A DNA stretch of 36,775 bases from CAZEFK01 sp964511405 (GCA_964511405.1 CAZEFK010000049.1:1-36775), one strand, 5' to 3'. Shown: positions 17,871-25,738, counted from the first letter of the stretch. Notes: generated from the letters alone by a model not told the origin. Translations and numbers: made by a program.

Positions 17871-18881
17871 TCAGCACTCGACGATCGCTTTGATCACGCC
17901 GGCGGCCGGGTTCAGCAGATCGGTAAACCGGTCCGCCACCTCGGACAGCGCCAGTCGGTGCGTGGCCAGTGCCCGGGTCGGCACCTGGCCGGCCCGCATC
18001 GCGGCCAGCACCGTCTCGAAATCCTCTATCGTCGCATTGCGGCAGGCGAGCAGCGTGGTTTCGCGTTTGTGGAACTCCGGATCGGAGAAGCGCAGCGTCG
18101 CCTGGACGATGGATATCAGGCCGTAGCGGCCGCCATGGGCCACGAAGTTAAGGCCGCGCTCCATCGCCTCGGCATTGCCGGTGGCGTCGAAGACCACGTC
18201 GAAGAACTCGCCGTCGGTCAGGCGCGACAGCTCCGCCGCGTCGCCGGGGCCGACCGTCACGGTCGCCTGGACGCCGAGCGCCTGGCGGCAGACGTCCAGG
18301 CGATCGGTCCGCGAGTCGAGCACGGTCACTGCGGCGCCGCGCAGGCGGCTGAACAGGGCGGCGGCGATGCCGATCGGCCCGGCGCCGGTCACCAGCACGC
18401 GCTCGCCGCTTGCGACCGCGGCCCGGCGCGCGGCATGGGCGCCGATCGCCAGGAACTCGACCATCGCCGCCTCATCGAGGCCGACGCCGTCGACCTTGCG
18501 CACGAAGCCGGCCGGCACCGACAGATATTCGGTGAAGGCGCCGTCGCGATGCACGCCCAGCACCTGGATGGCGACGCAGCAATTGGTCTTGCCCTTGCGG
18601 CAGGCGATGCAGCGGCCGCAGGAGAGGTAGGGCATGACATAGACGGCGTCGCCGGGGACCAAGCCGGTCCCGGCCTCGGCCGACACCACCTCGGCCGAGA
18701 ATTCGTGGCCCATCACCCGCGGATAGCGGAGATAGGGCTGCCGGCCGCCGAAGATATGCAGGTCGGTGCCGCAGACCCCGACCCGGCGCACCCGCAGCAG
18801 CACCTCGCCCGGCCCGGCCTCCGGCATCGGCCGCTGTTCGTTGCGCAGCACCCCCGGCTCTTCGCAGACGACCGCCAACAT
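17871..18881 (-). CDS. Zinc-dependent alcohol/polyol dehydrogenase (MDR family)
   Basis: A 336-residue medium-chain dehydrogenase. Catalytic zinc ligands appear in GVCGTDLH (C37) and MGHEF (H59, E60). The four structural-zinc cysteines are in the span starting CGRCIACRKGKTNCC (C88, C91, C94, C102), and the NAD(P) loop is VLVTGAGPIGIAAALF. The sequence around GGRQPYLRYPRVMGHE resembles the RspB, threonine- and sugar-acid-dehydrogenase branch, so a polyol, aldonate or amino-alcohol substrate is plausible but not determined. The ATG at 18881 is supported by GGGGAGGACAGGA immediately upstream. It converges on the importer operon and may be an independent unit. Confidence 0.92.
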   Translation of the reverse strand: MLAVVCEEPGVLRNEQRPMPEAGPGEVLLRVRRVGVCGTDLHIFGGRQPYLRYPRVMGHEFSAEVVSAEAGTGLVPGDAVYVMPYLSCGRCIACRKGKTNCCVAIQVLGVHRDGAFTEYLSVPAGFVRKVDGVGLDEAAMVEFLAIGAHAARRAAVASGERVLVTGAGPIGIAAALFSRLRGAAVTVLDSRTDRLDVCRQALGVQATVTVGPGDAAELSRLTDGEFFDVVFDATGNAEAMERGLNFVAHGGRYGLISIVQATLRFSDPEFHKRETTLLACRNATIEDFETVLAAMRAGQVPTRALATHRLALSEVADRFTDLLNPAAGVIKAIVEC

Positions 18882-18990
18882 TCCTGTCCTCCCCTTCGCT
18901 GTGCGCCGAGCCTGGCAGGGCGGTAAATCAATTGGCAAGGACTCACGCGCGACCATCGATCCATCGAAACGTCGGCAAAGGCGGTGGACG

Positions 18991-19146
18991 ATGCGCAGCA
19001 AGGCACAACGGATGGCGCGCCCCCAGGCTCCGGCGATCGCGACGGCAGCGATCCTGGCTCTGGCGATCGCCTGTTCGGCGCTTCTCGCGGCGGGCGTGGC
19101 AGGATCTGCGGGTTGGCGCACACCGATCGTTTTGGATCAACAATAA
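18991..19146 (+). CDS. Possible small single-span membrane protein (51 residues)
   Basis: A short reading frame beginning MRSKAQRMARPQAPAIATAA. A basic N-terminus is followed by a hydrophobic, Ala-rich segment of about 25 residues and a short tail ending VLDQQ, an arrangement consistent with a single membrane span. No homologue is recognised. Support comes from its place in an otherwise empty spacer and from a GC-rich hairpin 15 bp after its stop. The ribosome site (GGTGGACG before the ATG) is weak, and Ala-rich hydrophobic frames arise by chance in such DNA. Confidence 0.28.
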   Translation: MRSKAQRMARPQAPAIATAAILALAIACSALLAAGVAGSAGWRTPIVLDQQ

Positions 19147-19160
19147 TCCGTAGGAACAGG

Positions 19161-19180
19161 CGCGGCGCCAACGCGCCGCG
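19161..19180 (+). terminator. GC-rich hairpin after the possible small gene
   Basis: CGCGGCGC at 19161-19168 and GCGCCGCG at 19173-19180 form a perfect 8-bp stem with a 4-base loop. It is followed by ACTTGATCCGCTT, which has scattered T rather than a clean run, so it is at best a weak intrinsic terminator. It lies 15 bp after the stop at 19146. Confidence 0.35.
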
Positions 19181-19305
19181 ACTTGATCCGCTTAATCCGA
19201 ATTGCTTGCGCTCGACTATATCGCGAGGTGGTGCCGCAGGGGATTGATTAAAAGTCCGGCCAGATTGAATGTGAAGTCCCGGCGATCGTCGGGTAAAAGG
19301 AGTCG

Positions 19306-20490
19306 ATGGCCGAACCTCTCGATCTTCGGGCGGTGATCGCCGCTCATGCCCGGTACGCCCGTCGAATGGCCGGCGGCAAGCGGGCGGATTTGCGCTTCGC
19401 GTCGCTGCCCGGCCTCAGACTGCGCAACGCCAACCTGCGTGAGATCATCCTGTCCGGCGCCGACCTGCAGGATGCGGTCCTGACCGGCAATGATCTCAGC
19501 ATGGCCGACCTGTTCGGCGCCAATCTCGACCGCGCCCAGATGTCGGAGTCCGTGCTGCATCGGGCCGATCTGCGCGGCGCCTCGCTGCGGCGGACAAATT
19601 TCTTCGGCTGCGATCTGACCAGCGCTGATTTCCGTCCGGCCAAGCTGGTCGACCGCGCCGGCGCGCCGCGCACGCCCACCAACCTGGCCGGCGCCCGGCT
19701 CGACAACGCCAAGCTGACCGGCGCCAACCTGCAGCGCGCGGTCATGGCGGGCGTCACAGCCTCGTCGATCGACCTGTCCGACGCCGACCTGGTCGGCGCC
19801 GACCTGTCGTTCTGCAATCTCGAGGGCGCCAAGCTGACCGGGGCCAAGATGAAGGGGGCGACGCTGGTCGGCGCCACGCTGGACGACGCCGACCTCAGCA
19901 ATGCCGACCTGTCGCACGCCAACCTGATCGGCGCCCGCATCACCCGCTCGCGCATGGACCAGACCAACATGACGGGCGCGATCCGGCTGAGCCTGGAGAG
20001 CGGGCCGGCCGAGTTCCAAGCCGACCTGATGCGCCATCTGCGCTGGCTCAACTTCGACGGCAAGGAGGGGGCCTGCGGCAATTTCGCCGGACAGAACCTC
20101 AGCGGCATGAACCTGTCCCGGCTCAATCTGAGCTGCGCGATCCTCACCGGCACCAACCTGTCGCGCGCCGTGCTGCTGCGCACCCAGCTGCTGGCGGCCC
20201 ATTTGGCCGGCGCCGACCTGCGCCAGGCCGATCTCCGGCGCGCCAATCTGCGCGGGGCCAATCTGGCCGGCGCCGATCTGACCGGGGCCAATCTCATGGA
20301 TGCCGACCTGTCCGACCTGCCGCTCGGGGCGGAGGGCGAGGGGCCGCCGCGGGTCCTGGCGACCAACCTGGACGGGATGCGCATCGACCGCGCGCAGCTC
20401 GGGCACGCCGTGATGCCGGCCCGTCGTTGGGGCGAGGCGCCGGCCGGGGCCGACCCGGCAGGCCCGCGGCACCCGGCAGCGGCGGCCTAG
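19306..20490 (+). CDS. Pentapeptide-repeat protein
   Basis: A 394-residue protein made mainly of A(D/N)LXX pentapeptide repeats, which fold as a right-handed quadrilateral beta-helix. The repeats form two blocks, about residues 28-225 and 260-340. They are separated by a non-repeat stretch of about 35 residues containing ESGPAEFQADLMRHLRWLNF. A short helical N-terminus (LRAVIAAHARYARRMAGGKR) precedes the repeats, and a Pro/Ala-rich tail follows. There is no signal peptide, so it is probably cytosolic. Known members include DNA-gyrase-protecting DNA mimics, but most have no known role, and the two-block layout does not identify one. The ATG at 19306 follows AAAGGAG at 19296-19302. It overlaps the end of the convergent SDR gene by 4 bp. 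Confidence 0.92.
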   Translation: MAEPLDLRAVIAAHARYARRMAGGKRADLRFASLPGLRLRNANLREIILSGADLQDAVLTGNDLSMADLFGANLDRAQMSESVLHRADLRGASLRRTNFFGCDLTSADFRPAKLVDRAGAPRTPTNLAGARLDNAKLTGANLQRAVMAGVTASSIDLSDADLVGADLSFCNLEGAKLTGAKMKGATLVGATLDDADLSNADLSHANLIGARITRSRMDQTNMTGAIRLSLESGPAEFQADLMRHLRWLNFDGKEGACGNFAGQNLSGMNLSRLNLSCAILTGTNLSRAVLLRTQLLAAHLAGADLRQADLRRANLRGANLAGADLTGANLMDADLSDLPLGAEGEGPPRVLATNLDGMRIDRAQLGHAVMPARRWGEAPAGADPAGPRHPAAAA

Positions 20491-21236
20491 CGGCCCAGCA
20501 GCCGGTCGCCCAGGCGCGCCGGCAGCGCCGCCAGGAGCCATACCGCCGCGGCCATCGGCCAGGGAAAGGCAATGCGCGGCCGGTTGGCCTCCAGGCCTCG
20601 GCGCACCAGCCGGGCGGCGGGGCCGGGCGCCATCAGAAACGGCCGCCGCGGCGCGCGATCGCTCATCGGCGTGCGCACGAAGCCGGGGCAGATCACCGAC
20701 ACGCCGACGCCCTGCGGCGCCAGGTCGAGGCGCAGGCCGTCGCCATAGACCCGCATCCAGGCCTTCGAGGCGCAGTAGGCCGCCGCCCCCGGCAAGCCGC
20801 GGAAGCCGGCCAGCGACGCCATCAGGGCGACGTGGCCGCGGCGTCGCGCCACCAGGGCCGGCAACAGCGGCGCCAGGGTGTTGATGGTGCCTGTTACGTT
20901 CACCGCCGTGATCGCGCGCACCACGTCCTCGGTTTCGTCGGCGCCGCCGGCCGCGATCCCGGCATTGGCGATGACCAGATCGAAGGCGAGGTCGGCATCC
21001 CAGGCGCACAGCCGATCGCGCAGGGCCTGGCGATCGGTGACGTCGACCAGCGCGGTCACCGCCGCGGCGCCGGCGGCGGCGACCGCATCGGCGGTGCCGG
21101 CGAGGCGGGCCGGGTCGCGCCCGACCAGCGCCAGGCTCACGCCGGGTGCGGCGAATTCGATCGCCAGCGCGCGGCCGATGCCGCTGGAGGCGCCGGTAAT
21201 GAGGATCGAGCGGAAGCGGCTGGCAGGACGCGGCAT
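20487..21236 (-). CDS. SDR oxidoreductase with hydrophobic C-terminus
   Basis: A 249-residue classical SDR. The cofactor loop is TGASSGIG (14-21). An Arg after strand two (VGRD, R40) suggests NADP(H), NAG lies near residue 91, Ser at 141, and the catalytic pair is Y154-x3-K158. The C-terminus contains a hydrophobic stretch, FPWPMAAAVWLLAALPARLG, resembling the membrane-associated tail of SDRs that act on lipids. The ATG at 21236 lies only four bases from a perfect 13-bp inverted repeat. It lies downstream of the DoxX gene on the same strand and may be co-transcribed with it. Confidence 0.92.
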   Translation of the reverse strand: MPRPASRFRSILITGASSGIGRALAIEFAAPGVSLALVGRDPARLAGTADAVAAAGAAAVTALVDVTDRQALRDRLCAWDADLAFDLVIANAGIAAGGADETEDVVRAITAVNVTGTINTLAPLLPALVARRRGHVALMASLAGFRGLPGAAAYCASKAWMRVYGDGLRLDLAPQGVGVSVICPGFVRTPMSDRAPRRPFLMAPGPAARLVRRGLEANRPRIAFPWPMAAAVWLLAALPARLGDRLLGR

Positions 21237-21240
21237 GGTG

Positions 21241-21271
21241 GGATCGTCGTCGGTGACGCCGACGACGATCC
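21241..21271. repeat. Perfect 13-bp inverted repeat in the SDR leader
   Basis: GGATCGTCGTCGG (21241-21253) and CCGACGACGATCC (21259-21271) are exact reverse complements around a 5-base loop. The structure sits between the DoxX stop (21309) and the SDR start codon (21236), with only four bases left before the ATG. No T-run follows on either strand, so a standard terminator is unlikely. In the SDR mRNA it would occupy the place of the ribosome-binding site. Confidence 0.75.
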
Positions 21272-21308
21272 AAGCAGGTGAGGAGCCCCGTCGCCAGCGC
21301 CTCGACGA

Positions 21309-21734
21309 TCAGGCGATGGCCGGCCGGGTGGCGGCTGATTTGGTTGCGCGCAGCGCGAAGGCGCCGTCGCCGAGGCTGGCCTGGGTCAGCAAGGCCACGA
21401 TCCAGAACGCCGGAAACTCCCAGCCGCCGCCCTTGGCCGTGAACCAGAAGCCGTTGGCGCCATGCACCGTGGCGATGGCGCCCAGCAGGATCGGCACCAG
21501 CGCCAGGGCCGCCCAGCGCGTGTAGATCCCGAGGATCAGCGCCGCAGCGCCCGCCACCTCGGCAGCCATGGTCAGGTAGGCGAGGGCGCCGGGCAGGCCC
21601 AGGCTCTCGAAGAACTGCGCCGTGCCGGCCGGCGTGAACACGAAGATCTTCAGTCCGGCATGGGCGAGGAACAGCCCGCCCAGGGCGAGCCGCAGAACCA
21701 AAGCGCCATAGGGCGCAAGACGCGTGTCGATCAT
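21309..21734 (-). CDS. DoxX family membrane protein
   Basis: A 141-residue protein with four hydrophobic helices, matching the DoxX family in length and pattern: LVLRLALGGLFLAHAGLKIF at the N-terminus, then ALAYLTMAAEVAGAAALILG, then ALALVPILLGAIATVH and a last span containing FWIVALLTQASLG. Family members are small inner-membrane proteins linked to thiosulfate oxidation or redox stress in some organisms; the role here is open. The start at 21734 is chosen because GGAG lies six bases before it; an ATG at 21746 is an alternative. It is divergently transcribed from a LysR regulator, which may control it. Confidence 0.88.
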   Translation of the reverse strand: MIDTRLAPYGALVLRLALGGLFLAHAGLKIFVFTPAGTAQFFESLGLPGALAYLTMAAEVAGAAALILGIYTRWAALALVPILLGAIATVHGANGFWFTAKGGGWEFPAFWIVALLTQASLGDGAFALRATKSAATRPAIA

Positions 21735-21819
21735 CGGGGTCTCCATGTGGGTGTGATCGGTTGCGCTACCATGTGGTCGGCCATCCTGCCGGTCCCAGTG
21801 GCGATTCCTGCGAAAGCGA

Positions 21820-21835
21820 CATGCGAATCCGCATG
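21820..21835. promoter_or_regulatory. Inverted repeat in the LysR-DoxX divergent spacer (candidate LysR operator)
   Basis: CATGCG (21820-21825) and CGCATG (21830-21835) form a perfect 6-bp dyad around AATC. It lies about 34 bp upstream of the LysR start and 86 bp upstream of the DoxX start. LysR-type regulators usually bind a dyad of this size in the spacer to their divergent target. The spacing is T-N10-A rather than the textbook T-N11-A. Confidence 0.45.
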
Positions 21836-21868
21836 GCTTGATCACGAGCTCCTGGTACATCTGCATGG

Positions 21869-22759
21869 ATGAACTGGGACGACCTGCGCATCTTCCTGGC
21901 GATTGCGCATCACGGCAGCCTGACGGCGGCCGGCCGCGCGCTGCGCCTGACCCAATCGACCATGGGACGGCGGCTGGAGGCCTTGGAGGAGCGGATGGGC
22001 GCCCGCCTGCTCCAGCGCACGCCCGGCGGTTTCCGGCTCACCGACCTGGGCGAGGCGGTGCTGGCCAATGCCGAGCGCATCGAGGAGCAGGCGCTGCAGA
22101 TCGAGCGCACCATCGCCGGGCGCGACGTCCGCCCAGAGGGCACGGTGCGGATCACGGCCGTCGAGACCCTGGCGGTCGAGCTGCTGATGCCGATCCTGGC
22201 CGACTTCCGGCGCAGCTATCCCGGCATCGTCCTCGACCTGATCACGGATGCGCGGTCGCTGAGCCTGACCAAGCGCGAGGCCGACGTGGCGCTGCGGCTG
22301 GCGCGGATCGACCAGCACGATCTGCGCGTCCGCAAGGTCGCCGAGATGGCGATCGGGGTTTACGCCAGCGCGGACTATCTCGCCCGCCAGGGCATGCCGG
22401 ACTTCGCGGACGGCGCCCGCGGCCATTACCGGATCCTGCCGCAGCTCGAACTGCGGGAACTGCCCGACGTCGTCTGGTTCGACTCGCTGAGCCACCGGGC
22501 CGACTTGGTGCTGAGCAGCAACAGCCGCTACGCGCAGCGGGCGGCCTGCCAGCAGGGCCTGGGCTTGACGTCGCTGCCCCGCTATCTGGGCGACCCGGCC
22601 GGTCTCGTGCGGCTGCCGACCCCGCAGCCGCCCCCGGTGCGCGAGGTGTGGCTCGCGGTTCACGCCGATATCGTCCACGCCGCCCGCATTCGCGCCCTTA
22701 CCGACTTCGTCGCCGCTGGCCTCAAGGCGAAGGCGGCGGTGCTGGCGCCGCCGGATTAG
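21869..22759 (+). CDS. LysR-family transcriptional regulator
   Basis: A 296-residue regulator. The N-terminal winged helix-turn-helix covers about residues 1-60 (WDDLRIFLAIAHHGSLTAAG, then LTQSTMGRRLEALEERMG). A linker helix follows, then a periplasmic-binding-protein-like effector domain beginning GTVRITAVETLAVELLMPIL. The ATG at 21869 places the HTH at the usual distance from the N-terminus. The gene is divergent from doxX and contains no unusual insertions. It probably controls the doxX/SDR unit and itself; the effector is unknown. Its end overlaps the convergent SDR gene by 4 bp. Confidence 0.93.
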   Translation: MNWDDLRIFLAIAHHGSLTAAGRALRLTQSTMGRRLEALEERMGARLLQRTPGGFRLTDLGEAVLANAERIEEQALQIERTIAGRDVRPEGTVRITAVETLAVELLMPILADFRRSYPGIVLDLITDARSLSLTKREADVALRLARIDQHDLRVRKVAEMAIGVYASADYLARQGMPDFADGARGHYRILPQLELRELPDVVWFDSLSHRADLVLSSNSRYAQRAACQQGLGLTSLPRYLGDPAGLVRLPTPQPPPVREVWLAVHADIVHAARIRALTDFVAAGLKAKAAVLAPPD

Positions 22760-23547
22760 AGCCGGCGGATCGCCAATCCGCCGTCGACCCGGACGACCTC
22801 GCCGGTCGAGTAGGGGAGCGCGCCCGAGGCGAGCATCGCGACCGCCCGGCCGACATCCTCGGGTGCGCCCCAGCGGGCGATCGGCGTGCCACCGCCGGCG
22901 AAGAAGTTGTCGTAGCGCGCCTGTGCCACGGCGGTCATGTCGGTGCGAATGATCCCCGGGCGGACTTCGTAGGCGTGGATGCCGGCCTCGGCCAGCCGCA
23001 GGGCGAACAGCTGGGACATCATCGCCAGGCCACTCTTGGCGATGCAGTACTCGGCGCGGTCGGGCGAGGCGACCTCGACGCTGATCGACGAGATCGTGAC
23101 GATGCTGCGGAAGCCGGCGGCGGGCTGCTGGACCATCCGGCGCGCCACCGCCTGGGTCAGGAAAAACGGCCCGCGCAGGTTGATGGCGACCAGCCGGTCG
23201 AAGCTGTCGGGCGTCACGTCCAGCAGATCGCCGCGCCGGGCGACCGAGACGCCGGCATTGTTGACCAGGCAGTCCAGGCCGCCGAAGGCGTTCCAGGCCT
23301 CCTCGACCGCGGCGGGCAGGCGGTCGAGGTCGCTGGCGTCGGCGTACAGCGCCGCGGCGGCGCCGCCGGCCTCGCGGATCGCCGCGACCGTCCGGGGCAG
23401 GTCGTCGGAACCGGGCAGGTCGTTGACGACGACCCTGAACCCGGCGCCCGCCAAGGCTATGGCGATGGCGCGGCCGATGCCGCGGCCGGCGCCCGTGACC
23501 AGCGCGGTGCCGGCCGCGTCCGGCGCCATGCCGTCAGGCCGCGCCAT
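22756..23547 (-). CDS. SDR oxidoreductase (FabG-like 3-oxoacyl reductase family)
   Basis: A 263-residue SDR if started at ATG 23547, or 257 if started at ATG 23529; neither has a clear ribosome site. It has the cofactor loop TGAGRGIG, an Asp-containing VVVNDLPGSDD after strand two, NNAG near residue 97, Ser at 153/154 and the catalytic pair Y167-x3-K171. The C-terminus is GEVVRVDGGLAIRRL. It is annotated elsewhere in this family as 3-ketoacyl-ACP reductase, but substrate evidence is lacking. The longer start overlaps the end of the cyclase gene by 14 bp, so the two are likely one operon. Confidence 0.9.
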   Translation of the reverse strand: MARPDGMAPDAAGTALVTGAGRGIGRAIAIALAGAGFRVVVNDLPGSDDLPRTVAAIREAGGAAAALYADASDLDRLPAAVEEAWNAFGGLDCLVNNAGVSVARRGDLLDVTPDSFDRLVAINLRGPFFLTQAVARRMVQQPAAGFRSIVTISSISVEVASPDRAEYCIAKSGLAMMSQLFALRLAEAGIHAYEVRPGIIRTDMTAVAQARYDNFFAGGGTPIARWGAPEDVGRAVAMLASGALPYSTGEVVRVDGGLAIRRL

Positions 23548-24739
23548 GCAGCGCCGACACCGCCATGGGCAGGCTGCGGCCACGCAGCGGGAAGGCGCCG
23601 AGCGGCTCCCACGGGCCGTCCGCGAGCGCCACGAAGCGGTCGCTGGCCAGCACCGGCCGCCCGACCATCTTGGTCAGGGCCTCGATCCGCGCGGCTTCGT
23701 TGACCGCCATGCCGCGCAGGCCGAAGGACAGGCGCGAGGCGGTGCCGACATTGCCGTAGATCAGCTCGCCAAAATGCAAGGCGACGCCGAAGCCGATGCC
23801 GCGCTCGAAGATGCAGCACGAGTCCGCGCGCAGCCCGGCCAATCGGGCGCGCGCCTCGCGGGCGGCCGCGATGGCCCGCGCGGCGGCGTCGCCGTCTCCC
23901 GCCTCGGTCACCGGGAAGATGCCCAGCACGGCGTCGCCGACGATCTCGACCACCTCGCCGCCATGGTCCAGGATGGCGCCGGCGGTGCAGTCGCAATAGG
24001 CGTTGATCACGCGCAGGTAGTGTTCGATCTCCAGCTGCTCGGCGAGGGCCGTCGAGTCGCGCAGGTCGCTGTACCAGATCGCCGTGCGCAACAGCTTGCC
24101 GTCGCCGCGCCTGATTTGGCCGCCCAGGATGCGCGTGCCGGCGTCCTGGCCGTGATAGGCGGTCAGGACGTTGACGGCGAGCTGGCGCTGCGACACCACC
24201 TTGAAGGCGACCGTCAGCATGGGGCGGATGGCATCCAGCGCCGCCAGGTCGGCGGACGAGAAGCCCTCGGGCCGGCGGGTCGCGAACGCCGCCAACAGTC
24301 CGAAGCCGCGGTCGTCGCGGTCCGGCGCGAAGCCGGAGCGCATGGCGACATAGTCGGTGTAACCCTGCTCGGCCAGTTCGCCCAGCACCGGGAACGGGTA
24401 GTTCGGGAACAGCTCGGTCAGGTGCCAGCGCGCCTGCTCGAGATTGGCGTCGGCCATGAAGCGGAATGGACTTTCCAGCCAGGCCTTGCCTTGGAACACG
24501 GTGCCGGAATGGCCCTCGACCGCCAGCGGCCGGTCCTGCTCCCAGACCAGCGCCACCCAGGCGAGCTGCGGATGCAGGACGCGGCCGCCGATGCGCACCC
24601 GGTCGATCGGGATGCCGGCGTCCCGCAGCTGACGGCATAGGCCGCGCACCAGATCGCGGGCGTCGACGTCATTGAGGGCCTGGTCGACCAGCCAATCCCG
24701 GATGGCGTCGATCGGCAGGTCGGCAGTGGTGATGCTCAT
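23534..24739 (-). CDS. Class III adenylate/guanylate cyclase with N-terminal sensor-like domain
   Basis: A 401-residue protein. The catalytic domain spans about residues 215-385. Metal-binding aspartates are D225 in IWYSDLRDST and D269 in EIVGDAVLGIF; the transition-state Asn and Arg are N347 and R351 in AVNEAARIEAL. The purine-selecting position that is Lys in typical adenylate cyclases is Glu265, and its usual Asp partner aligns with Gly340, so ATP or GTP preference cannot be assigned. A conserved linker (YHGQDAGTRILGGQIRRGDG, 195-214) precedes the domain. Residues 1-190 resemble a GAF-like soluble sensor region found on related proteobacterial cyclases. There are no membrane spans. The ATG is at 24739; the gene is divergent from yicC. 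Confidence 0.92.
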   Translation of the reverse strand: MSITTADLPIDAIRDWLVDQALNDVDARDLVRGLCRQLRDAGIPIDRVRIGGRVLHPQLAWVALVWEQDRPLAVEGHSGTVFQGKAWLESPFRFMADANLEQARWHLTELFPNYPFPVLGELAEQGYTDYVAMRSGFAPDRDDRGFGLLAAFATRRPEGFSSADLAALDAIRPMLTVAFKVVSQRQLAVNVLTAYHGQDAGTRILGGQIRRGDGKLLRTAIWYSDLRDSTALAEQLEIEHYLRVINAYCDCTAGAILDHGGEVVEIVGDAVLGIFPVTEAGDGDAAARAIAAAREARARLAGLRADSCCIFERGIGFGVALHFGELIYGNVGTASRLSFGLRGMAVNEAARIEALTKMVGRPVLASDRFVALADGPWEPLGAFPLRGRSLPMAVSALHGAA

Positions 24740-24820
24740 CGGGCAGGGACGCTCCTCTCGGGTCTCCCGGACGTGGGAAGCTGTGGCTTGGCCCGGTCGG
24801 CTTCGCTAAGCTCGCCGCCG

Positions 24821-25732
24821 ATGACCGAAGCCCCGCCTGGCACGTCCGCCGCCGCCGTCGTGAGCATGACCGGATATGCCCACGCCGAGGGCAGCCTCGA
24901 TGCTGTTACTTGGTCCTGGGACCTGCGGAGTGTCAACGGGCGGGGGCTCGACCTGCGGCTCCGGCTGCCGGGTGGCTGCGAATCGATCGAGCCCAAGGTG
25001 CGCGAGGCGGTGGCCCGCTATTGCCGGCGCGGCTCGGTGTCGGCGCAGCTCGACCTGCAGCGCCGGTCGGGTGGCCGCGCCGTGGTCCTCGACCGCGCCC
25101 TGCTCGACCGGGTGCTGGCGCTCCACCTCGAGCTGGCTGGCCGCGTCGACCCGGCGCCGCCGCGGCTGGAGGCGCTGCTGGCGATCCGCGGCATGCTGGT
25201 CGACGAGGACGGCGCCGCGCCCGAGGTCGACACCGACGCCCGCGACGCGGCGATGCTGGCCAGCCTGGAGGAAGCCTGCCGACGGCTCGAGCGCGCCCGC
25301 CGCGATGAGGGCGCCAGGCTGGCGGCCGTCGTCGCGGGCCTGGTCGCGCGCATCGCCGAGCTGACGGCGGCGGCGCGCGCGTTGGCCGAGCTGCAGCCGC
25401 GGGCGCTGGCCGATCGGTTGCGCCGCCAGCTGGCGGAGCTGGTCGGCGGCAGCGTCGCCGTTGACCGGCTGGAACAGGAGATCGCGCTGCTGGCGGCCCG
25501 CGCCGACCCGCGCGAAGAGCTGGACCGCCTGGATGCCCACGTCGCAGCGGCGCGGGCGCTGCTCGCGGAAGGCGGGCCGTGCGGGCGCAAGCTCGATTTC
25601 CTGGCGCAGGAGTTCAACCGCGAGGCCAACACCCTGACCGCCAAGTCGGGGGACATCGAGCTCACCCGGCTGGGGCTGGAGCTCAAGTCGGCGATCGATC
25701 AGTTCCGCGAGCAGATCCAGAATCTGGAGTGA
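24821..25732 (+). CDS. yicC: YicC family endoribonuclease-type protein
   Basis: About 303 residues. The signature N-terminus SMTGYAHAEG and the strand WDLRSVNGRGLDLRLRLP are diagnostic. The C-terminal DUF1732 part is GRKLDFLAQEFNREANTLTA with DIELTRLGLELKSAIDQFRE, including the conserved HD-like acidic and Glu residues. E. coli YicC has been described as an RNase affecting small-RNA stability. The start is uncertain: ATG 24821 is used, but GTG at 24860 would begin exactly at MSMTGYA, the usual N-terminus. It is immediately upstream of gmk (6-bp gap), the common partner. Confidence 0.93.
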   Translation: MTEAPPGTSAAAVVSMTGYAHAEGSLDAVTWSWDLRSVNGRGLDLRLRLPGGCESIEPKVREAVARYCRRGSVSAQLDLQRRSGGRAVVLDRALLDRVLALHLELAGRVDPAPPRLEALLAIRGMLVDEDGAAPEVDTDARDAAMLASLEEACRRLERARRDEGARLAAVVAGLVARIAELTAAARALAELQPRALADRLRRQLAELVGGSVAVDRLEQEIALLAARADPREELDRLDAHVAAARALLAEGGPCGRKLDFLAQEFNREANTLTAKSGDIELTRLGLELKSAIDQFREQIQNLE

Positions 25733-25738
25733 GGTGCC

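Larger units (their letters stand above)
18882..19305. other. 424-bp spacer without a confident gene
   Basis: The spacer is noticeably more AT-containing than its surroundings in places (around 18925-18970 and 19180-19300). It must hold the promoter of the alcohol dehydrogenase (leftward) and of the pentapeptide-repeat gene (rightward). Besides the possible 51-residue membrane peptide and the hairpin listed separately, a near-palindrome CCCGGCGATCGTCGGG at 19278-19293 (one mismatched pair) lies just before the Shine-Dalgarno of the pentapeptide gene and could be an operator or a translation-modulating hairpin. No tRNA or riboswitch-like structure was recognised. Confidence 0.5.

Noticed and set aside
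19380..20330. Short periodic DNA repeats suggestive of a tandem array
   Set aside because: The periodicity is 15 bp and in frame, produced by the pentapeptide coding repeats; there are no spacers or direct repeats of CRISPR type.
19216..21273. 685-codon open frame on the minus strand across the pentapeptide-repeat gene
   Set aside because: It is an antisense shadow of repetitive GC-rich codons: the translation is low-complexity, rich in GQVGAGQIG-type repeats, and overlaps a well-supported gene.
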